From Mycolicibacterium canariasense (GTDB taxonomy: Bacteria; Actinomycetota; Actinomycetes; Mycobacteriales; Mycobacteriaceae): DNA of 64,000 nt. The stretch is taken from positions 62,001 to 126,000 of the forward strand of contig NZ_LQOL01000079.1 of the NCBI RefSeq assembly GCF_002101555.1, given 5' to 3'. Shown here in pieces: positions 1-6,984 of this stretch (position 1 is the first letter of the stretch; every line of letters begins with the position of its first letter). The notes under the pieces are model-generated. The model was given only the letters and a program-made list of their open reading frames with translations. It searched no databases and was not told the DNA's origin. Position numbers and translations under genes: made by a program.

Positions 1-1
1 C

Positions 2-1909
2 GATATGAGCGGCGATGTATTCGGCAATGGGATGTTGCTGTCCAAGCACATTCGGCTGGTCGCCGCCTTCGACCACCGGCACATCTTCCTGGACCCCAAC
101 CCGGATCCGGCCACCTCGTGGGTGGAACGGGAGCGCATGTTCGCGCTGCCGCGGTCCAGCTGGGACGACTACGACCGCTCCTTGATCAGTGAGGGCGGCG
201 GCGTCTACAGCCGTGAGCAGAAATCCATCCCGATCAGCCCGCAGGTGCGAACCGCGCTGGGCTTGGCCGACGACGTCACCGAGATGACGCCGCCCGCCCT
301 GATGAAGGCGGTGCTGCTGGCGCCGGTCGACCTGTTCTGGAACGGCGGTATCGGCACCTATGTCAAGGCCGAGACCGAATCCGATGCCGCGGTGGGTGAC
401 CGTGCCAACGACGCGCTGCGGGTCAACGGAAACCAGTTGCGGGTCAAGGTGGTCGGTGAGGGCGGCAACCTCGGCGTGACGCAGCGCGGCCGCATCGAAT
501 TCGACCTCAACGGCGGCCGGATCAACACCGACGCCATGGACAACTCGGCCGGGGTGGACTGCTCCGACCATGAGGTGAACATCAAGATCCTGGTCGACTC
601 GCTGGTCACCACGGGCAAGGTCAGCGCCGACGAGCGCACCGAGCTGCTGATGTCGATGACCGACGAGGTGGGCCGGTTGGTGCTGGCCGACAACAAGGAC
701 CAGAACGACCTGATGGGCACCAGCCGGGCCAACGCCGCCAGTCTGCTGTCGGTGCACGCGCGGCAGATCAAGGAGCTGGTCGACGAGCGCGAGCTCAACC
801 GCGAGCTGGAGGCGCTGCCCAACGAGAAAGAGATCCGTCGCCGCGCCGAGCTCGGATTGGGTTTGACCTCACCGGAATTGGCGACCCTGATGGCGCATGT
901 GAAGCTGGCGCTCAAGGACCAGCTGCTGGCCAGCGACCTGCCCGACCAGGAGGTGTTCGCCTCGCGGCTGCCGTCCTACTTCCCGGCCCAGCTGCGGGAC
1001 CGCTTCGGTGCCGACATCCGCAATCACCAGCTGCGCCGGGAGATCGTGACCACCATGCTGGTCAACGACCTCGTCGATACCAGCGGCATCAGCTACGCCT
1101 ACCGGATCAGCGAGGACGTCGGCGTCGGCCCCGTCGACGCGGTCCGCGCCTATGTGGCCACCGACGCCATCTTCAAGGTCGGCGAGGTGTGGCACGCGAT
1201 CCGCGCCGCCGGCGATGCCGGGGTGCCGATCGCGGTGACCGACCGGATGACGCTGGACCTGCGCCGGCTCATCGACCGGGCCGGTCGCTGGCTGCTGAAC
1301 TACCGCCCGCAGCCGCTGGCCGTCGGCGCGGAGATCAACCGGTTCGCCCAGAAGGTGGCCACCCTGACCCCGCGGATGTCGGAATGGCTGCGCGGCGACG
1401 ACAAGGCCATCGTGCAGAAGGACGCCGGTGAGTTCATGGCCCAGGGTGTGCCGGAGGACCTGGCGTACATGGTGGCCACCGGGCTGTACCAGTACAGCCT
1501 GCTCGATGTCATCGACATCGGTGATGTCCTGGAGCGCGACGCCGCGGAGGTGGCCGACGTCTACTTCGCCCTGATGGACCGCCTCGGCGCCGACGGCCTG
1601 CTCACCGCGGTGTCCCGGCTGCCCCGCGACGACCGGTGGCATTCGTTGGCGCGGTTGGCAATTCGTGACGACATCTACGGGTCGCTGCGCGCGTTGTGCT
1701 TCGACGTGATGGCCGTCGGCGAACCGGACGAGACCGGTGAGCAGAAGATCGAGGAGTGGGAGGTCACCAACACCTCCCGGGTGGCCCGGGCGCGCCGCAC
1801 CCTCGACGAGATCTACGCCGAGGGCGAGCGGGATCTGGCCACCCTGTCGGTGGCCGCACGCCAGATCCGCAGCATGACACGTACGAGTGGAACGGGAACC
1901 AGTGGCTAA
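2..1909 (+). CDS. gdh: NAD-specific glutamate dehydrogenase, large type (3' part)
   Basis: The frame is open from the window edge, so the gene begins upstream and only the last 635 or so residues of a protein that is usually about 1600 residues are present. These large (L_180-type) enzymes oxidatively deaminate glutamate to 2-oxoglutarate with NAD in the cytoplasm. The fragment starts in the nucleotide-binding dehydrogenase region (GDVFGNGMLLS near the first residues) and runs through the long helical C-terminal domain. It is followed by a thioesterase and an unknown gene in the same order as Rv2476c-Rv2474c. The stop codon lies inside the next gene (23-nt overlap if its first GTG is used), which suggests co-transcription. 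Confidence 0.93.
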   Translation, partial: DMSGDVFGNGMLLSKHIRLVAAFDHRHIFLDPNPDPATSWVERERMFALPRSSWDDYDRSLISEGGGVYSREQKSIPISPQVRTALGLADDVTEMTPPALMKAVLLAPVDLFWNGGIGTYVKAETESDAAVGDRANDALRVNGNQLRVKVVGEGGNLGVTQRGRIEFDLNGGRINTDAMDNSAGVDCSDHEVNIKILVDSLVTTGKVSADERTELLMSMTDEVGRLVLADNKDQNDLMGTSRANAASLLSVHARQIKELVDERELNRELEALPNEKEIRRRAELGLGLTSPELATLMAHVKLALKDQLLASDLPDQEVFASRLPSYFPAQLRDRFGADIRNHQLRREIVTTMLVNDLVDTSGISYAYRISEDVGVGPVDAVRAYVATDAIFKVGEVWHAIRAAGDAGVPIAVTDRMTLDLRRLIDRAGRWLLNYRPQPLAVGAEINRFAQKVATLTPRMSEWLRGDDKAIVQKDAGEFMAQGVPEDLAYMVATGLYQYSLLDVIDIGDVLERDAAEVADVYFALMDRLGADGLLTAVSRLPRDDRWHSLARLAIRDDIYGSLRALCFDVMAVGEPDETGEQKIEEWEVTNTSRVARARRTLDEIYAEGERDLATLSVAARQIRSMTRTSGTGTSG

Positions 1910-2324
1910 CGGGTTCGTCACGCCGGTGCCGGTGCGCTGGTCGGATATCGACATGTACCAGCACGTCAATCACGCGACCATGGTCACCATCCTGGAGGAG
2001 GCCCGCGTCCCGTTCCTGCGCGAGCCGTTCGCCGGTGACGTCACGACCACTGGACTTTTGATCGCCGAGGTCAAGGTGTCCTACAAAGGCCAAGTGCGGC
2101 TGACGGATTCGCCACTGCAGGTGACCATCTGGGTGAACCGGTTGCGGGCGGTGGACTTCACGCTGGGCTACGAGGTGCGCTCGGTGCATGCCGACCCGGA
2201 CTCCAAACCGGCCGTCATCGCCGAGACACAGTTGGCGGCCTTCAGCATCGAAGAGCAGAAGCTGGTGCGCCTGGCACCGCATCATCGGGAGTACCTCGAG
2301 CGCTGCCTCCGGCCATCGGCGTGA
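1887..2324 (+). CDS. Acyl-CoA thioesterase-like protein (4HBT hot-dog fold)
   Basis: A 145-residue protein of hot-dog thioesterase size. Near the N-terminus it has the family signature RWSDIDMYQHVNHATM, in which the Asp and the HVNH stretch are typical of 4-hydroxybenzoyl-CoA thioesterase-like enzymes that hydrolyse acyl-CoA thioesters. It matches Rv2475c in position and length. The start is uncertain: GTG at 1887 overlaps the end of gdh, while an in-frame GTG at 1902 would give a protein five residues shorter. The substrate cannot be deduced. Its end overlaps the next gene by the four bases GTGA. Confidence 0.85.
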   Translation: MEREPVANGFVTPVPVRWSDIDMYQHVNHATMVTILEEARVPFLREPFAGDVTTTGLLIAEVKVSYKGQVRLTDSPLQVTIWVNRLRAVDFTLGYEVRSVHADPDSKPAVIAETQLAAFSIEEQKLVRLAPHHREYLERCLRPSA

Positions 2325-2980
2325 CCGCCGCAGAGCGCGGCATCTGGCTGGACGGGCCGGTGCACCGCGACGACCTGCGGACCTTCGCCGAGCGGACCCT
2401 GCGCCTCGACGAAGCGGCGGTGATCCGGTTGCGGCAACGGGCCGGCGGCCACCTCGTCGCCTGGGTGGCAACGGGTTTCGACGTGCTGGCCAGCCGGGTG
2501 GTGGGCGGCCGGGTGAATCCCGCCGATCTGTGCGTGGGCGCCGACAGCCTGGTGACGGCGTTGCCCGCCATGGATGCGTCCGGCTTCGTCGAACCGGGCT
2601 TCGCGATGGACTCGGCCTGGCGCGGCGTGCTGCCGCCGGAGGGCGGGTTCGCGCATCTCGACGACGTGCCGGCCCGCGCCGTGCTGGACCTGGCCGACCG
2701 CGGGGCCGAGTTGGCCAAGGAACACGGCAGTGCGCACGGCCCGCCGGTGTCCCTGCTCGACCAGGAGGTGCTGGCCGTGAGTTCGGGCGGCACCGCGGTG
2801 GGCATCCCCATGCGTTGTGTATTCGCCTTGACCGCACTGGGTTTCCTGCCGCAGAGCGGCAGCCAGGTCAGCTCCGAGGAGATCGTGCGGGTGCGGGTGC
2901 ACCCGGCGTGGCTGCGGATCGACGCGCGGTTCGGCTCGGTGTACCGGCGCATCGGCGACCCCGCGCTGGTCCTGCGCTGA
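2321..2980 (+). CDS. Conserved mycobacterial protein of unknown function (Rv2474c-like)
   Basis: A 219-residue soluble protein with no signal peptide or membrane segment. I recognise no catalytic motif. Position and size match Rv2474c, which always follows the gdh-thioesterase pair in mycobacteria. The GTG start overlaps the thioesterase stop (GTGA), so it is translationally coupled and probably belongs to the gdh transcript. A strong hairpin follows directly after its stop codon and separates it from the convergent alpha-glucosidase gene. Confidence 0.7.
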   Translation: MTAAERGIWLDGPVHRDDLRTFAERTLRLDEAAVIRLRQRAGGHLVAWVATGFDVLASRVVGGRVNPADLCVGADSLVTALPAMDASGFVEPGFAMDSAWRGVLPPEGGFAHLDDVPARAVLDLADRGAELAKEHGSAHGPPVSLLDQEVLAVSSGGTAVGIPMRCVFALTALGFLPQSGSQVSSEEIVRVRVHPAWLRIDARFGSVYRRIGDPALVLR

Positions 2981-2987
2981 TCAGGGC

Positions 2988-3030
2988 TTTGTGGAGCCGC
3001 ACCCGTAATCATTACGGGTGGCTCCACAAA
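2988..3030. terminator. Bidirectional hairpin between convergent genes
   Basis: The arms at 2988-3009 and 3011-3030 are complementary over 20 positions with a two-base bulge. The stem begins TTTGTGGAGCC and is mirrored by GGCTCCACAAA. It sits exactly between the convergent Rv2474c-like gene and aglA (whose stop is at 3031-3033), so it is a likely terminator for both transcripts. There is a short T run only on the far side of the stem. Confidence 0.7.
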
Positions 3031-4566
3031 TCACACCAGCCAGGCGGCCGTGTCTGGCGGCAGCAGGCCACCGGTCAGCGGTCCGCTGGCCAGCAGCACC
3101 TCACCGGCCGGCAAAGTCACCGGCGCCGCACCGGTGTTGAGCACGCAGCGCAGTCCGCCGCCGCGGGCGAACACGCCGTCGTGCACCCACTGCACGCCGC
3201 CGTCGAATTCAGGTCGCTGCGACCGTAATTCGATCGCGCGGCGGTAGAAGTGCAGTGTCGAATCCGGATCGGCTTCCTGGTGCTGCACCGTCAACCCGGC
3301 CCAGTCCGCGGGCATCGGAAGCCAGGTGTCCGGGTTGGTCGAAAACCCGAACGGCGGTGCGTCACCGGACCACGGCAGCGGCACCCGGCAGCCGTCGCGG
3401 CCGCGCTCGGTGCGGCCGGAGCGCTCCCACACCGGATCCTGGAGTACCTCGTCGGGCAGATCCACCTGGGGCAGGCCGAGTTCCTCCCCGTTGTAGACGA
3501 ACACCGCGCCGGGCAGCGCCAGCATCACCAGTGCCATCGCCCTGGCCCGGGCCAGGCCCCTCGCGCCACCGCCATAGCGGGTGACCTCGCGTTCGACGTC
3601 GTGATTGGACAGCGTCCAGGTCGGCACGGCACCCGCGAGGTCGGCGGCGGCCATGGCGTTGTCGATCGCCACCCGCACCTCGGCGGCATCGAAATCGGCT
3701 TGCACCAACCGGAAATTGAAGCCGAGGTGCAGTTCGTCGGGGCGCAGGTATTTGGCGAACCGCTCGTTGCCGTGCACCCACACCTCACCGACGGCCACCG
3801 ACTCGGGGTAATCGTCGAGCACCCGCCGGATGAAGCGGTGGATCTCGTGCACGCTCTCGTTGTCGAAGCGCGGATCGTCTTCCTTGTTGCGCAGCAGCGC
3901 GTTGTCGGTCAGTGACATGTCCGGCAGTCCGGGAGGCTTGGCCATGCCGTGCGCCACGTCGATGCGGAAGCCGTCGACTCCGCGGTCCAGCCAGAACCGC
4001 AGCGTCTTCTCCACGTCCTCGAAAACCTCGGGGTGCTCCCAGTTCAGGTCGGGCTGGGCGCTGTCGAACAGGTGCAGGTACCACTGTCCGTCGGGCACCC
4101 GGGTCCAGGCCGGGCCGCCGAACACCGACACCCAGTTGTTGGGCGGTGCGTCACCGATCCCGTCGCGGAAGATGAACCGGTCCCGCCGCGACGGATCGGC
4201 CAGCGCCTCGAGGAACCAGGGGTGCGCGGAGCTGACGTGGTTGGGCACCAGATCCATGGTCACCCGGATATCGCGGGCGTGCGCCGCGGCCAGCAGCCGG
4301 TCCAGCGCGGTCAGGTCACCGAACAGGGGGTCGATATCGCGTGGGTCGGCGACGTCGTAACCGTGGTCGGCCATGGGGGACACCATCACGGGGTTCAGCC
4401 ACAGGGCGTTCACCCCGAGGGCGGACAGATAGTCCAGCCGCTCGGTGATGCCGTCCAGGTCGCCCACGCCGTCGCCGTTGCTGTCGCGGAACGACCGGGG
4501 ATAGAGCTGATAGAAGACGGCGTCGGCCCACCAGACCTGGCGAGGGGAGATTCGGTCCTGCGCCAT
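3031..4566 (-). CDS. aglA: GH13 alpha-glucosidase (AglA-like)
   Basis: A 511-residue cytoplasmic glycoside hydrolase family 13 enzyme that hydrolyses terminal alpha-glucosidic bonds of small oligosaccharides. It shows the conserved GH13 regions in order: the N-terminal FYQLYPRSFRDSNGDGVGDL stretch, DLVPNHVS, GFRIDVAH with the nucleophile Asp, GEVW with the acid/base Glu, and LSNHD with the third carboxylate. The frame is open further upstream, but the ATG at 4566 overlaps the glbO stop by one base (TGATG) and gives the usual N-terminus. It matches Rv2471. The glbO-aglA pair is translationally coupled. Confidence 0.92.
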   Translation of the reverse strand: MAQDRISPRQVWWADAVFYQLYPRSFRDSNGDGVGDLDGITERLDYLSALGVNALWLNPVMVSPMADHGYDVADPRDIDPLFGDLTALDRLLAAAHARDIRVTMDLVPNHVSSAHPWFLEALADPSRRDRFIFRDGIGDAPPNNWVSVFGGPAWTRVPDGQWYLHLFDSAQPDLNWEHPEVFEDVEKTLRFWLDRGVDGFRIDVAHGMAKPPGLPDMSLTDNALLRNKEDDPRFDNESVHEIHRFIRRVLDDYPESVAVGEVWVHGNERFAKYLRPDELHLGFNFRLVQADFDAAEVRVAIDNAMAAADLAGAVPTWTLSNHDVEREVTRYGGGARGLARARAMALVMLALPGAVFVYNGEELGLPQVDLPDEVLQDPVWERSGRTERGRDGCRVPLPWSGDAPPFGFSTNPDTWLPMPADWAGLTVQHQEADPDSTLHFYRRAIELRSQRPEFDGGVQWVHDGVFARGGGLRCVLNTGAAPVTLPAGEVLLASGPLTGGLLPPDTAAWLV

Positions 4567-4970
4567 CAGAACGCCGAGTTGACCATCGAGTCGGCGGCCA
4601 TGGTCAAGTAGTTCAGCAGCATCTGGCGGTGCGCGTCGTCCAGCGTCTGCGCGTCGACCGACGCCACCGCGGTATGCATGCAGCGCAGCCAGGCGTCGCG
4701 CTCCAGGAAGCCGATCCGGAACGGCGCGTGCCGCATCCGCAGTCGCGGATGCCCGCGTTGGTCGGAGTAGGTACGCGGGCCGCCCCAGTACTGCTCCAGG
4801 AACATCCGCAATCGTTCCTCGGCCCCGTCGATATCGTCCTCGGGGTACAGCGGGAGCAGGATCTCGTCCTCGCGCACCAGCTCGTAGAACCGCGACACGA
4901 TCTTGTCGAAGGTGTCGTGGCCGCCGATTTCGTCGTAGAACGAGCGCTCGGGTTGAGTCACGCTGACCAT
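4566..4970 (-). CDS. glbO: Truncated haemoglobin, group II (trHbO)
   Basis: A 134-residue single-domain globin close to M. tuberculosis GlbO (128 residues). The two-over-two fold hallmarks are present: tyrosines in RFYELV and PLYPEDD, corresponding to the B10 and CD1 tyrosines, the conserved block FLEQYWGGPRTYS, the proximal His in RGHPRLRMRHAPF, and the G8 tryptophan in RDAWLRCM. These proteins bind O2 tightly and are linked to nitric oxide and peroxide handling and to respiratory membranes. Its stop overlaps the aglA start. The start could also be the GTG a few codons downstream. Confidence 0.95.
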   Translation of the reverse strand: MVSVTQPERSFYDEIGGHDTFDKIVSRFYELVREDEILLPLYPEDDIDGAEERLRMFLEQYWGGPRTYSDQRGHPRLRMRHAPFRIGFLERDAWLRCMHTAVASVDAQTLDDAHRQMLLNYLTMAADSMVNSAF

Positions 4971-5024
4971 TGTCCAGGATCACCCGAGGTGCGCTGCCGA
5001 TAGCCGGGCTAAGCGATCCGTCAC

Positions 5025-5038
5025 CCGATGTTCATCGG
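5025..5038. promoter_or_regulatory. Palindrome CCGATG-TT-CATCGG between glbO and HNH gene
   Basis: A perfect 6-bp dyad around a TT centre lies in the divergent spacer between glbO and the HNH gene. The inner core GATGTTCATC recurs inside another palindrome at 11045-11060, also in a divergent spacer. It is possibly the binding site of a shared regulator; no protein can be named. Confidence 0.4.
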
Positions 5039-5112
5039 ACTGACCAGCGAACACCCGCCAAATTGCCGTGCGTTCGCCGCCGATCCATGGTGGACTGTGC
5101 AGCGGAGGACGA

Positions 5113-5757
5113 ATGTCGCAGCGCAAGAAAAGCCCTGCTCGACGAGCGGGCTACCGTTACCCCACGGCCGCGGTCGCTCCTGTCGCTGCCCACTCATCGC
5201 AGTTCGCCGACGTGCCGCCGGCCGTCCACCCCGCATCCGTGTGGGGCCGGCGCCGGGTGTTGCTGCTGAACTCCACCTATGAACCGTTGACGGCGCTGCC
5301 GATGCGGCGTGCGGTGATCATGCTGATGTGCGGCAAGGCCGACGTCGTGCACGACGACCCGTCCGGGCCGGTCATCCATTCCGCGACCCGCACCATCGTG
5401 GTGCCCTCGGTGATCCGGCTACGCACCTTCGTGCGGGTGCCCTACCGGGCGCGCATCCCGATGACCCGCGCGGCGCTGATGCACCGGGACCGCTTCCGCT
5501 GCGCCTACTGCGGGCAGAAGGCCGACACCGTCGACCACGTCATCCCGCGCAGCCGTGGCGGTGAGCACTCCTGGGAGAACTGCGTCGCGGCCTGCTCGTC
5601 GTGCAACCACCGCAAGGCCGATCATTTGCTCAGTGAGTTGGGCTGGACATTGCGGGCGGCCCCGATGCCGCCCAAGGGCCAGCATTGGCGACTGCTGTCC
5701 ACGGTGAAGGAACTCGACCCGGCCTGGGTCAGATACTTGGGTGAGGGCGCGGCGTGA
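5113..5757 (+). CDS. HNH endonuclease family protein (Rv2469c-like)
   Basis: A 214-residue protein with an HNH/zinc-finger nuclease domain in its middle. The domain has FRCAYCGQKADTVDHVIPRSRGG, then WENCVAACSSCNHRKAD, giving two CxxC pairs and the His/Asn metal-binding residues. The preceding region (LLNSTYEPL to MRRAVIMLMCGKA) is the usual N-terminal extension of this actinobacterial group, which is not tied to restriction or homing. The start is chosen because GGAGGA lies at 5104-5109, four to five bases before ATG 5113; the frame is open upstream. It is followed by the CtaJ/PRSAF1-like pair. Confidence 0.85.
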   Translation: MSQRKKSPARRAGYRYPTAAVAPVAAHSSQFADVPPAVHPASVWGRRRVLLLNSTYEPLTALPMRRAVIMLMCGKADVVHDDPSGPVIHSATRTIVVPSVIRLRTFVRVPYRARIPMTRAALMHRDRFRCAYCGQKADTVDHVIPRSRGGEHSWENCVAACSSCNHRKADHLLSELGWTLRAAPMPPKGQHWRLLSTVKELDPAWVRYLGEGAA

Positions 5758-5782
5758 AACGCCCTGCGCTACGGTTTGCGTC

Positions 5783-6013
5783 GTGAGCATTGCACTGACC
5801 CATTCCTTGCTCGGTGGGGTCCCGCTGGTGGTGTTCCTGCTGCTGGCCGTCGTGACCCTGTCCCGCAAGGGATCGCACCCGGCGACCTACGAATTGTCCG
5901 AGAAGTGGACGCACGACCCCATCCTGTGGGCGTCGGACGAGCCCGCCGACCACGGCCACGGTGGCCACGGTTCGCATGTGAACGTGGGAGGTTCCGCAAG
6001 TGGCAAGTGGTGA
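5783..6013 (+). CDS. ctaJ: Small membrane protein, likely cytochrome aa3 oxidase subunit CtaJ
   Basis: A 76-residue protein from GTG 5783 with one hydrophobic segment near the N-terminus (LLGGVPLVVFLLLAVVTL) and a His/Gly/Asp-rich C-terminal tail (HGHGGHGSH). Its position immediately before the PRSAF1-like gene, between glbO/HNH and pepN, corresponds to MSMEG_4693 of M. smegmatis, identified structurally as the CtaJ subunit of the cytochrome bcc-aa3 supercomplex. That assignment relies on remembered synteny and topology rather than an alignment. Its end overlaps the next gene by 14 bases. Confidence 0.72.
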   Translation: MSIALTHSLLGGVPLVVFLLLAVVTLSRKGSHPATYELSEKWTHDPILWASDEPADHGHGGHGSHVNVGGSASGKW

Positions 6014-6482
6014 TCTGGCCCATTCGGACGCGCCCACCAAGACCGACGTCGAGCTGCCCTACGGCTACGCGCTGACCTCCAGCGGCCGGATCTCGGGTGT
6101 CACCGAGCCGGGCGAACTGTCGGTGCACTACCCGTTCCCCACCAAGGACCTCGTCGTCCTCGACGACGCGATGAAGTACGGCGCGCGGGCGGCCAAGGCT
6201 CGGTTTGCGGTGTACCTGGGGCCGCTGGGTGAGGACACCGCCGCCACCGCGCGCGAGATCCTCGGCCGGGTGCCGAGCCCGGACAACGCCGTGCTGCTGG
6301 CCGTCTCGCCGGACCAGCATGTCGTCGAGGTGGTCTACGGCGCCGACCTGAAGGGCCGCGGCATCGAGACCGCCGCCCCGCTCGGGGTGTCGGCCGCCAT
6401 CGCGTCGTTCAAGCAGGGCAACCTCATCGACGGCCTCATCAGCGCCGTCCGGGTCATCTCCGCCGGCGTCTCTCCGGCCTGA
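6000..6482 (+). CDS. DUF5130-like protein, likely supercomplex factor PRSAF1
   Basis: A 160-residue protein without an N-terminal signal. It has a conserved core resembling a TPM-like fold and a hydrophobic stretch near the C-terminus (LGVSAAIASF). It corresponds in place and length to Rv2468c and to MSMEG_4692, reported as respiratory supercomplex associated factor 1 bound to the bcc-aa3 complex. GTG 6000 is preceded by GGGAGG at suitable spacing and overlaps the CtaJ-like gene, so the two are translated together. The biochemical role is unknown. Confidence 0.7.
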   Translation: MASGDLAHSDAPTKTDVELPYGYALTSSGRISGVTEPGELSVHYPFPTKDLVVLDDAMKYGARAAKARFAVYLGPLGEDTAATAREILGRVPSPDNAVLLAVSPDQHVVEVVYGADLKGRGIETAAPLGVSAAIASFKQGNLIDGLISAVRVISAGVSPA

Positions 6483-6490
6483 GTTCGTTT

Positions 6491-6544
6491 CGCGAGCGGC
6501 CGCGTTTGCACGCCGTCAAGGCCGTGCAAGCGCGGCCGCTCGCG
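6491..6544. repeat. Long hairpin, copy A of a palindromic repeat flanking an HNH gene
   Basis: The arms at 6491-6512 and 6523-6544 are reverse complements with one G-T type mismatch over 22 positions around a 10-base loop. The left arm begins CGCGAGCGGCCGCG and ends TTTGCACG. It lies between the convergent PRSAF1-like and small HNH genes and probably terminates both. The same arm sequence recurs at 6916-6936 with 19 of 21 identities. Confidence 0.75.
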
Positions 6545-6550
6545 CCGTCT

Positions 6551-6892
6551 CTAGGTCAGACCGGCGTTCCTGATCGCCACGTAGCGCTCCAGGAACGCGC
6601 GCTCGTCCAGGCGCTTGCGCCGCATCCAGCTGGTCACCTCGTCATTGCACTTGCTGGCATTGCAGGCCGCGCACGCGGGCACCACATTGTCGACGGTGTA
6701 GCGGCCCCCACGGGAGATCGCCATCACGCAGTCCCGTTGCAACGGCTTGCCCGTCGCGCCGCAGTAGGCGCAACCGTTCCACGCCGCCTTCAGCGCGGCC
6801 CACTGCTCCTCGGTGAGGTCGTTGACCGCCGCCTTGACCCGGCGGGTGCGCCGGCGCGCCGCGCGGGCTCTCCGACTGTTGGGGGCGGCCAT
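6551..6892 (-). CDS. Small HNH endonuclease domain protein
   Basis: A 113-residue basic protein consisting of an Arg-rich N-terminus and one HNH zinc-finger domain: GCAYCGATGKPLQRDCVMAISRGG followed by DNVVPACAACNASKC. It resembles small phage-type or free-standing HNH proteins more than the longer neighbour at 5113. The start is set at ATG 6892; a GTG at 6910 is also possible. Unusually, the gene is bracketed on both sides by two copies of a related 21-base palindromic arm, one downstream (6491-6544) and one upstream (6916-6976). Confidence 0.75.
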   Translation of the reverse strand: MAAPNSRRARAARRRTRRVKAAVNDLTEEQWAALKAAWNGCAYCGATGKPLQRDCVMAISRGGRYTVDNVVPACAACNASKCNDEVTSWMRRKRLDERAFLERYVAIRNAGLT

Positions 6893-6915
6893 GGCCAGCA
6901 GCGTAAGCACCCCCG

Positions 6916-6976
6916 GCGAGCGGCCCCGTCTGCACGCGATCTACGGCGTGTCGGGCGTGCAGACGCGGCCGCTCGC
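6916..6976. repeat. Long hairpin, copy B of the palindromic repeat
   Basis: The arms 6916-6936 and 6956-6976 are complementary at 20 of 21 positions with a 19-base loop. The left arm begins GCGAGCGGCC and ends GTCTGCACG, nearly the same as copy A. It lies between the pepN stop (6985) and the start of the small HNH gene, both on the minus strand, and probably terminates pepN. Confidence 0.72.
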
Positions 6977-6984
6977 GGAAGCAG

